Assembly (NCBI GenBank): GCA_945872365.1
Contig: CAMBZJ010000001.1
Coordinates: 1 to 64,000, forward strand
Length of the DNA stretch: 64,000 bases
Source: Klebsiella pneumoniae
GTDB lineage: Bacteria; Desulfobacterota; Binatia; UBA12015
Reading direction: 5' to 3'
The notes under the pieces were generated by a model. That model saw only the letters and a program-made list of their open reading frames with translations. It was not told the DNA's origin and made no database searches. Shown one piece after another: positions 8,271 to 17,100 of this stretch. The translations under genes were made by a program, and so were the position numbers. The first letter of the stretch is position 1. Every line of letters starts with the position of its first letter.

Positions 8271-9154
8271 GCGGGCAGACCGAGCCGCGTCATCACCTGC
8301 TTGATGTCCTGCCAGACCGTCTTCTTCTCGGCCGGATTGCGCAGCAGGTAGGCGGGGTGGAACGTGGGCATCACCGGGATGCCGCGAAACTCCTGCCATT
8401 CGCCGCGCAGCCGGGTGATCGGCACATCGGTCTGCAGCAGCGAATGCGCCGCGAACTTGCCCAGCGTGACCAGGACCTCGGGGGCCACGAGTTCGATCTG
8501 GCGAAAGAGAAAAGGCGAACAGGTCGCAACCTCTTCGGGCTCCGGATTGCGGTTCTGCGGCGGGCGGCACTTCACGACGTTGCAGATGTAGACGTCGGCG
8601 CGCGAGAGCTTCATGCCCTTCTCGATGATGTCGGTGAGCAACTGGCCGGCCCGGCCGACGAAGGGTTCGCCCTGCAAGTCCTCGTCGCGTCCCGGCCCCT
8701 CGCCGACGAAGACCACGCGGGCGCGCGGGTTGCCGACGCCGAAGACGATCTGCGTCCGCGCCCCGTGCAGCCGGCAGCGGTGGCAATCGCCGATCACGCC
8801 CCGGAGTCCGTCGAGGCTCCGGGCGAGCGCCACCTCCGGTTCGCCCGCAGCCGGGGGCGAACCGGGTCGCGCCGGCGGGGGCGCGCCCGCGAGCGGGGTA
8901 CCCGCGGAAGGTCTGTCGGTCGCGGCCGGCGCCTCCGCGGGGCGTTCGACCGCCCCCCGCGAGAAAGTCGTCTCGGCCGGCGTGGATTCGCGGGGGCTCC
9001 GCGACGGAACCGGCGTCGTCGCGGGATCGCCCTCGGTCGATAGTTCGACCACGCCGAGCAGCCGTTGCCATTCCACCTGTGCCGCCATGTCGGCGGCGAG
9101 AGCGCGGACCGCTTGTCCGGTCGGCGCGGAGCCTCTACTCTTCGAGGTACTCAT
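8267..9154 (-). CDS. type 4 (Fe-S) uracil-DNA glycosylase
   Basis: This enzyme removes uracil from DNA at the first step of base excision repair. The 295-residue protein has an Ala/Pro-rich N-terminal extension (about residues 25-105) before the catalytic domain. Iron-sulfur cysteines are seen as CHRC and, further on, CNVVKCRPPQNRNPEPEE followed by a fourth Cys. The family motifs GEGPGRDED and MPTFHPAYLLRN carry the uracil pocket and catalytic loop. I chose ATG 9154. It overlaps base for base the ATG of the divergent phospholipase-like gene, which is unusual; an internal ATG at 9088 is the alternative. The downstream queA overlaps its stop. Confidence 0.93.
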   Translation of the reverse strand: MSTSKSRGSAPTGQAVRALAADMAAQVEWQRLLGVVELSTEGDPATTPVPSRSPRESTPAETTFSRGAVERPAEAPAATDRPSAGTPLAGAPPPARPGSPPAAGEPEVALARSLDGLRGVIGDCHRCRLHGARTQIVFGVGNPRARVVFVGEGPGRDEDLQGEPFVGRAGQLLTDIIEKGMKLSRADVYICNVVKCRPPQNRNPEPEEVATCSPFLFRQIELVAPEVLVTLGKFAAHSLLQTDVPITRLRGEWQEFRGIPVMPTFHPAYLLRNPAEKKTVWQDIKQVMTRLGLPA

Positions 9155-10055
9155 GATCCTCCCGCTCGTCGTCATCGTCGCCGTCGCGGCGTTCCTCCTG
9201 GGCAGCCCCGGCGAGGCCCTGGCCTGGGGTCCGGTGACGCACCTCGTGCACGGGTCCATGTTGCTCGAACGCCTGCCGCTGCTGCCGGAGGAACTGCAGT
9301 TGTTGCTCGCGCGCTTCCCCTACGAGTACCTCTACGGCTGTATCGGCGCCGACATCATCCAGGCGAAAAAGTTCACCCGCAGCCTCTATACGCACTGCCA
9401 TCACTGGCAGACCGGCTGGTCCGTGCTCGACCAGGCGCGCGACGATTCCGAGCGCGCCTTTTCCTGGGGCTATCTCTCCCACCTCGCCAGCGACACCTTC
9501 TCGCACAACTACTATCTCCCGATCCGCCTGATCACGAGTTTCCGCGTGGCCGCGATGCGGCACGTGTACTGGGAAGCCCGCTTCGACGCCAACCAGCGCG
9601 CGGAGCGCTGGCCGGTCCTGACCGTGGTGGCCGGCCACGTCTACCCGCACTGCGACGACCTCGTGGAGCGGGTCGTCGAACGCACGCTCTTCTCCTTCAA
9701 GACGAACAAGCGCATCTTCGACTCCCTGCTCGCCCTGCAGCGCCTGGAGTACTGGCGCGGCGTGATGCAGCGGGTCACGGGCAGCGAACGCCACCCGCTC
9801 GAGCGCAGCGACATCGACCGCTTCAACCGGCTGTGCGCCGAGGCGATCGTCGACATGATGCAGAACGGCAAGCGCGCGGCCTGCCAGGCCGCCGATCCGA
9901 CCGGACACGACCACCTCGAACACGCGAACTTGATCCGCAAGCGGCTCCGAGCACTCGCACGACGCGGAGCGCTCGACCCGGCGCGCGAGCACGCGATCCT
10001 GTCCCAGGCGATCCCAGCCCTCGAGGCCGCGCTGCAATCGGGCGCCACGGCCTGA
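9153..10055 (+). CDS. secreted zinc-dependent phospholipase C-like protein
   Basis: This belongs to the alpha-toxin/B. cereus PLC fold family (S1/P1 nuclease-like zinc proteins). The 300-residue product has a clear signal peptide (residues 1-24, ending GEALA). Predicted cleavage leaves Trp25 as the first mature residue (WGPVTH), which is exactly how the known enzymes place the zinc-binding Trp1. Other candidate zinc ligands are His30, the HCHHW cluster and SHLASDTFSHNYYLP, which fits HxxxDxxxxH. The mature protein lacks the C-terminal C2-like domain of clostridial toxins. Activity on phospholipids is inferred. The start codon overlaps that of the divergent uracil-DNA glycosylase. Confidence 0.82.
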   Translation: MILPLVVIVAVAAFLLGSPGEALAWGPVTHLVHGSMLLERLPLLPEELQLLLARFPYEYLYGCIGADIIQAKKFTRSLYTHCHHWQTGWSVLDQARDDSERAFSWGYLSHLASDTFSHNYYLPIRLITSFRVAAMRHVYWEARFDANQRAERWPVLTVVAGHVYPHCDDLVERVVERTLFSFKTNKRIFDSLLALQRLEYWRGVMQRVTGSERHPLERSDIDRFNRLCAEAIVDMMQNGKRAACQAADPTGHDHLEHANLIRKRLRALARRGALDPAREHAILSQAIPALEAALQSGATA

Positions 10056-10065
10056 CGCGCGCGCC

Positions 10066-11274
10066 TCAGGCCCGCGAGAAACCCGCCGCGCGAAGCTTGA
10101 CGACCCGGTCGAGAATCGCCTCGGCGACCTCTTCCTTGTCGAGCAGAGGCAGGGCCTCTGTGCCGGCGGCATCGATGAGCGTCACGACGTTCGTGTCGAC
10201 GTCGAATCCGGCCCCCGCCGCCGTGACGTCGTTGGCGACGATGAGGTCGAGCCCCTTGCGGGCGAGCTTGTCCCGGGCCCGTGCCGCGACGTCGTGGGTC
10301 TCGGCCGCGAACCCGACGACGATCGTGTCCGGACGGGGCCGCCGCAGCGTCCCGAGCACGTCGATCGTCGACTCGACCTCGATCGCGGAGGCGCCCCGCG
10401 TCTTCGCCGTCTTGGTGGCCGCGCGAGTGACGGGCTTGTAGTCGGCAACCGCGGCTGCGGCGACCACCACGGTGCGATCGGCGAGATGAGTGCCGACCGC
10501 CCGTGCCATGTCCTCGGCGGAAACGACGTCGACCGAGCGCACGCCACGGAGCGGCTCGAGCGAGTTCGGACCCGCGACCAGTACGACGTCCGCGCCGCGG
10601 CGGGCCGCCGCGCGCGCGATCTCGAAGCCCATCTTCCCCGACGAACGATTCGAGAGGAACCGGACCGGGTCGAGGAATTCGCGGGTCGGACCCGCGGTCA
10701 CCAGGATCCTCTCGCCCGCAAGGTCTTGCTGCGCGAGGGCCGCCTTCACTTCCTCGACCAGGACCGCCGCATCGGGCAGCCGGCCCCTGCCCTCGTAGCC
10801 GCAGGCGAGCGGGCCGGCATCGGGCTCGACGATCCGCGTGCCGCGCGCGGCCAGTCGCTGCAGGTTCTCCTCGACCGACGGGTGGGCAAGCATGTGGACG
10901 TTCATCGCCGGCGCGACCACGACCGGGGCTCGGGTGGCGAGAAGGACCGTCGTCAGGAGGTCGTCGGCGATCCCCCACGACAGCTTGCCGATCAGGTTGG
11001 CCGTCGCCGGTGCGACGAGGACCACATCGGCGCCGTCGGCGAGAGCGATGTGGCCGATCTGCGACTCCTGGGTCAGGTCGAAGAGTTCGGTCGACACCGG
11101 CTCGCCCGATAGCGTCTGCAGCGCGAGCGGCGTCACGAACTCGCGCGCCGACCGGGTGAGGATCACCCGCACGCGCGCCCCCCGGGCCTTGAACGCCCGG
11201 ACGATCTCAGGCGCCTTGTAGGCGGCGATCCCGCCGGTGACGCCGAGGACGACCGTACGGCCCTCGAGCCTCAC
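10066..11274 (-). CDS. coaBC: bifunctional phosphopantothenoylcysteine decarboxylase / phosphopantothenate-cysteine ligase
   Basis: CoaBC carries out two consecutive steps of coenzyme A synthesis. The 402-residue protein has the N-terminal flavin-binding CoaC domain (LGVTGGIAAYKAPEIVRAF, then PAMNVHM and the catalytic-Cys loop ACGYEGRGRLPD). The C-terminal CoaB domain shows TAGPTREFLDPVRFLSNRSS and the VADYKPV lysine motif. It starts at GTG 11274, which overlaps the stop of the upstream membrane-protein gene (GTGA). With the upstream flippase-like gene and mrp it forms a three-gene operon with all junctions overlapping. coaD, a later step in the pathway, is at 18.7 kb. Confidence 0.97.
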   Translation of the reverse strand: MRLEGRTVVLGVTGGIAAYKAPEIVRAFKARGARVRVILTRSAREFVTPLALQTLSGEPVSTELFDLTQESQIGHIALADGADVVLVAPATANLIGKLSWGIADDLLTTVLLATRAPVVVAPAMNVHMLAHPSVEENLQRLAARGTRIVEPDAGPLACGYEGRGRLPDAAVLVEEVKAALAQQDLAGERILVTAGPTREFLDPVRFLSNRSSGKMGFEIARAAARRGADVVLVAGPNSLEPLRGVRSVDVVSAEDMARAVGTHLADRTVVVAAAAVADYKPVTRAATKTAKTRGASAIEVESTIDVLGTLRRPRPDTIVVGFAAETHDVAARARDKLARKGLDLIVANDVTAAGAGFDVDTNVVTLIDAAGTEALPLLDKEEVAEAILDRVVKLRAAGFSRA

Positions 11275-12269
11275 GCCGCGGGCTCCGCGCTGCGCGCTGC
11301 CGAGGCGACCTCGCCTAGGGAGAGGTTCAGCCGCGAGAGCGACCAGGCGCCCATCGAGAGGATCACGACCATCTGCACGACCCAGTTCAGCAGCCCGTAA
11401 CTGAGGGCCGTCGAACGATCGATGCCGAAGAGGGCGAGCGCCATCTGGGAGCCGGCCCAGAACACCCCGATGAAACCCGGCGCCGAGGGGACCGAAACGG
11501 CCGCCGCGACGATGACGGTCACGGCGAAGCCGAGCGGCACGAGCGGCGCCTGCAGATTCATCGCGAGCGCCGCCGCGGCGAAGCCCGCGACCGTCCCGAG
11601 CCAGACCAGCGCCGACCAGCCCATCGCCGTGGCCAGCGCGGCCGGCCGGGCGAGCCCGCGCACACCGGCCAGGAATCCACGCGCTCCATCGACGACCGCG
11701 TGCCCGATGCTCTCCGGCAGGCGCCGTGCGGACCGCTCGACGAAAGCCTCGATCGGCTCGGCCCAGCGGATCGCCGCGAGGAGTCCCAAGAGCGCGACTG
11801 CCACGAGGAACAGCATCGCCCGCGCGACGTTTCGCAATTCCAGCCCGCCGGGCACCAGGTACAGGGTCAGGCTCGCCAGCAACGCCAGCATCGCGAGATC
11901 GAGCAGGCGCTCGATCGCAACCGTCGCGAGCGCCGAGGGCATGCGCACGGCGCCCGCGCGCGCGGCAACCAGCGGTCGGATGATCTCCCCCGCCCGAAGA
12001 GGCAGGACCATGTTGCCCATGAAACCGATGCAGGTCGCCTCGAAGACCGGGGTCGAGCCGAGCGGCCCTAGCGTCCCCAGGATGAAGCGCCAGCGTTGTG
12101 CACGCATCCAGAGCGAGAGCGCCGCGAGGGCCACGACGACGGCGAGCCATCCGAGTCGCAGGCCGCGCAGTGCGGCGAGCGACTCGCCTAGGTCGAGACC
12201 GTGCAACGAGTACCACAGGGCGGCGATGGTGACCGCGAGGGAAATCGCGATCTGGACCCGCCGGTTCAT
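11271..12269 (-). CDS. flippase-like (UPF0104 / LPG synthase TM-domain) integral membrane protein
   Basis: The 332-residue product has about eight hydrophobic helices and resembles the transmembrane half of MprF/AglD-type proteins (lysylphosphatidylglycerol synthase TM region). Family features are an early RAQRWRFILG, then a loop with GNMVLPLRAGEIIRP, and VPSAPGFIGVFWAG near the C-terminal third. It lacks the soluble aminoacyl-transferase domain, so it probably moves lipids or glycolipids rather than making Lys-PG. It overlaps mrp upstream (ATGA) and coaBC downstream (GTGA). A second protein with this type of domain is fused to a sulfatase fold at 51.3-54.4 kb. Confidence 0.85.
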   Translation of the reverse strand: MNRRVQIAISLAVTIAALWYSLHGLDLGESLAALRGLRLGWLAVVVALAALSLWMRAQRWRFILGTLGPLGSTPVFEATCIGFMGNMVLPLRAGEIIRPLVAARAGAVRMPSALATVAIERLLDLAMLALLASLTLYLVPGGLELRNVARAMLFLVAVALLGLLAAIRWAEPIEAFVERSARRLPESIGHAVVDGARGFLAGVRGLARPAALATAMGWSALVWLGTVAGFAAAALAMNLQAPLVPLGFAVTVIVAAAVSVPSAPGFIGVFWAGSQMALALFGIDRSTALSYGLLNWVVQMVVILSMGAWSLSRLNLSLGEVASAARSAEPAA

Positions 12270-13351
12270 GCGTCGGCCGTGCGCCGCACGGTCGGCGAGA
12301 GGCGCAGCGTGACGGCGAGCGAGTCGACGAGGCCGCGGTAAGCGGACGACGAGGCCCCCGTGCCGAGCGCCGCCGGTACGCCAGCGTCGCCGGCGCGGCG
12401 CACGGCGGGATCGATCGGGAGCGAGGCGAGCAATGGTGCGCCTGCCGCCTGTGCAACCGCCGCACCACCACCACTGCCGAAGACCTCGTCGTGCGTACCG
12501 CACCCGGGGCAGTCGAATCCGGCCATGTTCTCGACCACGCCGAGGATCGGCACCTGCAACTGGCGGAACATGGCGACGCCGCGCATCACGTCGCGGAGCG
12601 CGACTTCCTGGGGCGTCGTGACGATCAGGGCACCGGCGAGCCGCACCTGCTGGGCCATCGTGAGTTGCGCGTCGCCGGTCCCCGGCGGCAGGTCGATCAC
12701 CAGCACGTCGAGTTCGCCCCACTCGCAATCGGCGAGGAACTGGCGCAGTAGGCCCGAGACCATCGGGCCACGCCAGATGACCGGCGAGGTCTCGTCGAGG
12801 AAGAAGCCCATCGAGATGCAGCGCACGCCGTGTCTTTCGACCGGGTGGAAGCGGTTGCCGCCCGCGGCGAGCGGACGCGCATCGGTCCCCATCATGATCG
12901 GCAGGCTCGGCCCGTGGACGTCGGCGTCGAGCAGGCCGGTGCGCCACCCCGCGGCCGCGAAGGCGCAGGCGAGGTTGGTCGCAACGGTCGACTTGCCGAC
13001 GCCGCCCTTGGCACTCGCAACGGCGAGGACGGTGCGGATCCCCGGGAGCGAAACCGGCTGGGCGGGCATCGGCTGCGGCGGGGGTGCAGCACCTTGGGCC
13101 GCGGCCGGGGGTGCGACCGCGAGCCGGACGCGCAGTTCGGTCGAAGCGAGGGCGGTGGCGATCGCACTCTCGAGCACGGGCGGCACGTCGGTGCGTCCGC
13201 CGGGAAGCCGCAGGGCGATGATCGCTGCACCGTCCTCGACGCCGACTTCCGCGACCATGCCCAGGCTCACGATGTCCCGGGGAAACCCGGGATAGCGCAC
13301 CGCGGCGAGAAGGTTTCGGACTTGCTCCGGCGTCGGCTTGTCGTCGTTCAT
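12266..13351 (-). CDS. mrp: Mrp/ApbC-family iron-sulfur cluster carrier ATPase
   Basis: The 361-residue protein has an N-terminal MIP18/DUF59 domain (about residues 1-80), a Pro/Ala linker (residues 85-105) and a P-loop ATPase domain with the deviant Walker A SAKGGVGKST. Further motifs are DVHGPSLPIMMG, DVLVIDLPPGTGD and the Fe-S-binding CPGC in GFDCPGCGTHDEVFG. The family binds and transfers Fe-S clusters to target enzymes in the cytosol. It starts at ATG 13351 and overlaps the downstream membrane-protein gene. It is divergent from the polyprenyl synthase gene across a 111-base promoter region. Confidence 0.95.
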   Translation of the reverse strand: MNDDKPTPEQVRNLLAAVRYPGFPRDIVSLGMVAEVGVEDGAAIIALRLPGGRTDVPPVLESAIATALASTELRVRLAVAPPAAAQGAAPPPQPMPAQPVSLPGIRTVLAVASAKGGVGKSTVATNLACAFAAAGWRTGLLDADVHGPSLPIMMGTDARPLAAGGNRFHPVERHGVRCISMGFFLDETSPVIWRGPMVSGLLRQFLADCEWGELDVLVIDLPPGTGDAQLTMAQQVRLAGALIVTTPQEVALRDVMRGVAMFRQLQVPILGVVENMAGFDCPGCGTHDEVFGSGGGAAVAQAAGAPLLASLPIDPAVRRAGDAGVPAALGTGASSSAYRGLVDSLAVTLRLSPTVRRTADA

Positions 13352-13391
13352 GGCCTCGGGTACCTGTTCAGCCGCGTATAGCAATCCCCGT

Positions 13392-13419
13392 CGGGCCCGG
13401 AAACTTGACCGGGCCCGGA
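13392..13419. promoter_or_regulatory. paired GGGCCC palindromes between mrp and the polyprenyl synthase gene
   Basis: GGGCCCGGA occurs twice, at 13393-13401 and 13411-13419, with start points 18 bases apart. Each copy lies in a palindrome (CGGGCCCG and CCGGGCCCGG), in the middle of the divergent intergenic region. The spacing suggests a dimeric operator or a hairpin-forming element. No regulator can be named. Confidence 0.3.
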
Positions 13420-13462
13420 TCGGTGGAATCCTCCAAGCTCGTAGGCGTCCCGCGCGATCACC

Positions 13463-14455
13463 ATGCCACCCACCACGACTTCGACGGCCCAGCTCGACCC
13501 CACGACGACGCCGCTCGGCCTGGTCGCCGAGGAACTCTCGCGGGTGGAGGCGCGGATCCGCGACCTCACGGTCTCGCGCGAGCCGCAACTCCAGGCGATC
13601 GCCCATGGCCTGATCGACGCGGGCGGAAAACGAGTCCGCCCTGCTCTCGCCCTGCTCACCTTCCGCGCCTGCGGCGGCGTGGATCCCACCGACACGATCG
13701 AGGTCGGCGCCGCCCTCGAGCTCATCCACTCGGCGACCTTGCTGCACGACGACATCCTCGACTCCGGCCAGACCCGTCGGGGCCGCCCCTCGCCGCTGGC
13801 ACTCTACGGCCCCGGGCTGACGCTCGTCGCCGGCGACTTCCTGTTCAGCAAGGCCTTCGGCGTCGCGGGTCGGTTCGAAGCCGAGATCGTCGGCTGGGCA
13901 ACCGATGCCTGCGTGAGTCTCTGCGAGGGCGAGGTCATGCAGCAGCGCTTCCGGCGCAACCCGGCGGTCACGTTGGAGGACTATCTGGAGATCGCGGCCC
14001 GCAAGACGGCTGCGCTGTTCAGCGAGGCGGCCCGGATCGGGGCCCGCTTCGCCGGGGCCGGCCCTGCCCTGGTCGACGCCATGCGGCGCCTCGGGCACGA
14101 GATCGGCATGGCCTTCCAGATGGTCGACGACCTGCTCGACGTCCTCGGCCCGGCGGAGGTGATCGGCAAGCCGGTCGGCAGCGACCTGCGAGAAGGCAGC
14201 CCGGCACTGCCCTCCGTGCTCGGACTGAGCAGGCTACCCGAAGTCGCACGCGCGTTCTCGGACCCGTCCCCGTCCCCGGAGAGGATCCGCGCGGCGATCG
14301 CCGCGCTCAAGGCTTCGCCGATTCTCGGCGAGGTCCGCCAGATGGCCCGCGAACGGATCCGCGTGGCCTTCGCGCAGGTCGAGCAGCTACCGGACTCTCC
14401 CTACCAGACCGCACTGTCCGAGTTGATCTCGGAGATGCTGGCCCGGACGGCCTGA
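13463..14455 (+). CDS. polyprenyl diphosphate synthase (octaprenyl/heptaprenyl type)
   Basis: The enzyme chains isopentenyl diphosphate onto allylic primers to make the quinone side chain. The 330-residue protein has the first aspartate-rich motif as HDDILDSGQTRRGRPS and the second as QMVDDLLDVLGPAEVIGKPV, followed by GSDLREGSPALPSVL. GGKRVRPAL near residue 53 binds the diphosphate. Residue features and length fit long-chain (C35-C50) synthases; the exact chain length cannot be read. No strong ribosome-binding site precedes the ATG at 13463. moaA follows on the same strand after 78 bases. Confidence 0.93.
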   Translation: MPPTTTSTAQLDPTTTPLGLVAEELSRVEARIRDLTVSREPQLQAIAHGLIDAGGKRVRPALALLTFRACGGVDPTDTIEVGAALELIHSATLLHDDILDSGQTRRGRPSPLALYGPGLTLVAGDFLFSKAFGVAGRFEAEIVGWATDACVSLCEGEVMQQRFRRNPAVTLEDYLEIAARKTAALFSEAARIGARFAGAGPALVDAMRRLGHEIGMAFQMVDDLLDVLGPAEVIGKPVGSDLREGSPALPSVLGLSRLPEVARAFSDPSPSPERIRAAIAALKASPILGEVRQMARERIRVAFAQVEQLPDSPYQTALSELISEMLARTA

Positions 14456-14533
14456 TATAGACGTTCGACCAGAGTTTCGGGCTAGCGCGAGCTGCTGCGC
14501 GCCCTTAAACACAGGGTCGGGTAGAGCGAGAGC

Positions 14534-15523
14534 ATGCCGCGCGATCGATTCCACCGGGAGATCGACTATCTCCGGATTTCCCTCACCGACCGTTGTAATC
14601 TGCGCTGCGTCTACTGCATGCCGGAGACCGGCTCGACGCACACATCCTCGACCGATGCCCTCGGCACCGAGGAGGTCGAGCGCATCGTGTCGGCCGCGGC
14701 GCGCGTCGGCTTCCGCAAGATCCGGCTGACCGGCGGCGAGCCAACGCTGCGAACCGACCTGCTCGAAGTCGTCGAGCGCATCGCCCGCGTTCCGGGAATC
14801 GTGGACGTCGCCATGACGACAAACGGGATCCTGTTGCCGGAACTGGCGCCGCGGCTCCGCCGTGCCGGCCTCCGGCGCATCAACGTGCACCTCGACTCCC
14901 TCGACCCAGAACACGTCGCCCAGATCATGCGCCGCGGCACCTTCGAACAGATCTGGGCCGGGATCGAAGCCGCCGAGGCCGCGGGGTTCCGCCCGATCAA
15001 GCTCAATTCCGTCGTCGTCGCCGGCTACAACGACGGTGACGTGGTCGACCTCGCCCGCCTCACTCTCGAACGCGACTGGCACGTCCGATTCATCGAGTTG
15101 ATGCCGCTCGGCGGCGGCGAATGCGCGCGCGTCTCGACCACGCGATACGTCTCCAACTATGGGACGCGTGCCCGGATCGAGGAGGCGCTCGGGGCGCTCG
15201 AGATGCTCGAGCCGATCCACCCCTCGGACGAGGCGCGAAACTACCGACTGCGCGGCGGGCGAGGCGTCGTCGGCTTCATCAGCCCGGTCTCGGAGCCGTT
15301 CTGCGGCAGCTGCAACCGCATGCGCCTCACCTCCGACGGCCGCTTCCACCTCTGCCTGCTCAACGACGACGAGATCGACGTGATCGGCGCCCTGCGGGAG
15401 GGTGCGGACCCCGCGCGCCTGGGCGAGATCCTCGAGCGGGCCGTCGCGGCGAAGCCGACCGGGCACGCCCTTGACTTGGGCGTCTCGACCACCTCCCGCT
15501 CGATGCACCACATCGGCGGCTGA
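14534..15523 (+). CDS. moaA: GTP 3',8-cyclase MoaA (molybdenum cofactor synthesis)
   Basis: MoaA is a radical-SAM enzyme that rearranges GTP in the first step of molybdopterin synthesis. The 329-residue protein has the radical-SAM cluster motif CNLRCVYC (residues 22-29) and the GGEP SAM-binding motif in RKIRLTGGEPTLRTDLL. A second 4Fe-4S site is at CGSCNRMRLTSDGRFHLC. The conserved C-terminal Gly-Gly (HHIGG) is also present. No other molybdenum cofactor gene is in the window, so the pathway genes are dispersed. Confidence 0.97.
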   Translation: MPRDRFHREIDYLRISLTDRCNLRCVYCMPETGSTHTSSTDALGTEEVERIVSAAARVGFRKIRLTGGEPTLRTDLLEVVERIARVPGIVDVAMTTNGILLPELAPRLRRAGLRRINVHLDSLDPEHVAQIMRRGTFEQIWAGIEAAEAAGFRPIKLNSVVVAGYNDGDVVDLARLTLERDWHVRFIELMPLGGGECARVSTTRYVSNYGTRARIEEALGALEMLEPIHPSDEARNYRLRGGRGVVGFISPVSEPFCGSCNRMRLTSDGRFHLCLLNDDEIDVIGALREGADPARLGEILERAVAAKPTGHALDLGVSTTSRSMHHIGG

Positions 15524-15635
15524 CTCGCAGGCGTCGTTGCCGTCTCGACCGACCGGGGCGCAGGCTTGGGCCTGGCCCGGGGGCCTGGCCGCGGGCTTGC
15601 GCCAACGGGGGCCGAGGCCGTAAAGCCCACGTTCC

Positions 15636-16280
15636 ATGGGTTCCCTCTCGATCACGGATGCGCGCCGGATCTTCGGCGCCCGACTCCTCGGCCCCGATCA
15701 CGTCGCGAAACTCGTCGGCGGGATCGCGCCGGCCCCCGAGGCCCTCGATTTTTCCGCCGCCGAAGCGGAGATCCTTGCCCATGCGGGTTGCGGACTTGTC
15801 TATCGCGCGGCCGAGACCGTGGACGGGAGACCGATCACCCTCGCCCGGCTCCACGAGTGCACGTCGGCCGACCGCTCCCGCGGCTTTCGCGGCGAAGAGC
15901 CGTGGTTCCTCGACCTCCCCTCCGCGCTCGAAGAGACCCCGGAGGCCGGTTGGGCGATCTTCTTCCGAGAGCCTTGGGCCGAGACCCGCAACCGGACCTT
16001 CGACGCGGGCGACGCAGCCATGCACCTTCGTGCGGGTACGACGCCCTGGCGGCGGCGCCGATCCGTCGAGATCGCCCTCGACTGCTTCATGGCCCTGGCC
16101 GCGGGGGACAGGCTGCTCGAACACGCCTGGGACTGGTCGGCGACGCCCTCGACCGACGGTGGCTTGCTGAACCTGGGCGGCTTCGGCTCCGCTGGAATGG
16201 AAGTCGTCGCCTACTCGCGGCCGGTGAAACACGACGCCCTCGGTATCTGCCCGACGCTCGTGCCCTCCGCGCGTGCCTGA
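15636..16280 (+). CDS. uncharacterised 214-residue protein
   Basis: I do not recognise this family. The product is soluble-looking, with no signal peptide or membrane helix. It contains several Trp residues in its second half (EPWFLDLP, GWAIFFREPWAE, AWDWSA) and one repeated theme of aromatic-rich strands. Codon use (G/C at third positions) matches the neighbours, which supports real coding. It follows moaA by 112 bases and precedes bolA by 109 bases on the same strand. The start is taken at the ATG at 15636, with no clear ribosome-binding site. Confidence 0.7.
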   Translation: MGSLSITDARRIFGARLLGPDHVAKLVGGIAPAPEALDFSAAEAEILAHAGCGLVYRAAETVDGRPITLARLHECTSADRSRGFRGEEPWFLDLPSALEETPEAGWAIFFREPWAETRNRTFDAGDAAMHLRAGTTPWRRRRSVEIALDCFMALAAGDRLLEHAWDWSATPSTDGGLLNLGGFGSAGMEVVAYSRPVKHDALGICPTLVPSARA

Positions 16281-16389
16281 GTGCCGCGCGCGGAACGCCT
16301 CCCCCGGTCCACAAGCCGCGGCCCGCGCGGTGCGAGCGACCGGGGCCCGAAATTTCACAGCCGCGGCAACCGATGGTAGGCTCACTGCG

Positions 16390-16638
16390 ATGACCGCAAC
16401 CGAAATCCGCGCAAAGATCGAATCCGAAGTTCCGGGCGCCCGAGCCGAGGTGCGCGACTACACCGGCACGGGCGACCATTTCCAAGTCCGCGTGGTGGCG
16501 CCGTCGTTCGAAGGCCGTACGCTCGTTGAGCGCCACCAGATGGTCTACCAGGCCCTGGGCGCCGCCGTGGACGGACGCACGATTCACGCGCTGACACTCG
16601 AGACCCTGACCCCGGCCCAAGCCGCATCGCGCGCCTGA
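16390..16638 (+). CDS. BolA-family protein
   Basis: The 82-residue protein has the BolA fold pattern: MTATEIRAKIES helix, an AEVRDYTGTGDHFQVRVVAPSF-like strand pair (given here only in part) and ERHQMVYQALGAAV. His and the GDHF loop residues that help bind a 2Fe-2S cluster with a monothiol glutaredoxin are present. That partner is encoded 28 bases downstream. The pair probably traffics or senses Fe-S clusters in the cytosol. The true start is ATG 16390; the longer open frame from 16273 has no support. Confidence 0.93.
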   Translation: MTATEIRAKIESEVPGARAEVRDYTGTGDHFQVRVVAPSFEGRTLVERHQMVYQALGAAVDGRTIHALTLETLTPAQAASRA

Positions 16639-16666
16639 CCGGAGAGAACAACAGGAAGGAAGAACC

Positions 16667-16990
16667 ATGGAAGCCGACGTGAACGATCGCATCCGCAAGG
16701 CGATCGAGGACAACAAGATCGTGATCTACATGAAGGGCAACCCCTCCTTCCCGATGTGCGGCTTCTCGGCCGCCACGGTGGAGCTCTTCAACGAAATCGG
16801 CGTCCCCTACGAGACGGTAGACGTCCTGAAGGATCCCGAGATCCGAGATGGCATCAAGCGTTTTTCGAACTGGCCGACGATCCCGCAGGTCTACGTCGCC
16901 GGAAAATTCGTCGGCGGCTGCGATATCATAAAGGAGATGCACGCCAGCGGAGAGCTGGAGCCACTCCTGCGAGAGGCGATTCGAGCTTGA
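16667..16990 (+). CDS. grxD: monothiol glutaredoxin, Grx4 (CGFS) type
   Basis: The 107-residue protein carries the diagnostic CGFS active site (PMCGFSAATVELF, Cys31), the cis-Pro motif WPTIPQVYV and the GGCD glutathione-binding motif. CGFS glutaredoxins form glutathione-ligated 2Fe-2S dimers or heterodimers with BolA. An AGGAAGGAAG-type ribosome-binding site precedes the ATG. It is adjacent to bolA, a conserved partnership. Confidence 0.97.
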   Translation: MEADVNDRIRKAIEDNKIVIYMKGNPSFPMCGFSAATVELFNEIGVPYETVDVLKDPEIRDGIKRFSNWPTIPQVYVAGKFVGGCDIIKEMHASGELEPLLREAIRA

Positions 16991-17100
16991 CGCAACCCGG
17001 CCTCCGGGTTGTCATCCTGGAGTGGCTGTGCGAAGCCACGCCGGATCCACGGAAAGAAGTCCGGGGGCCCTGGGATCGAACGGGAGAGGGGGTAAGGTTG

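Noticed and set aside
10066..12474. 802-codon frame suggesting a fusion of the membrane protein with coaBC
   Set aside because: The membrane protein is read in a different frame with its own ATG and stop, which overlaps the coaBC GTG.
14456..14533. Possible RNA gene between polyprenyl synthase and moaA
   Set aside because: Only 78 bases, no stable cloverleaf, and no moco-riboswitch-like structure that I can draw with confidence.
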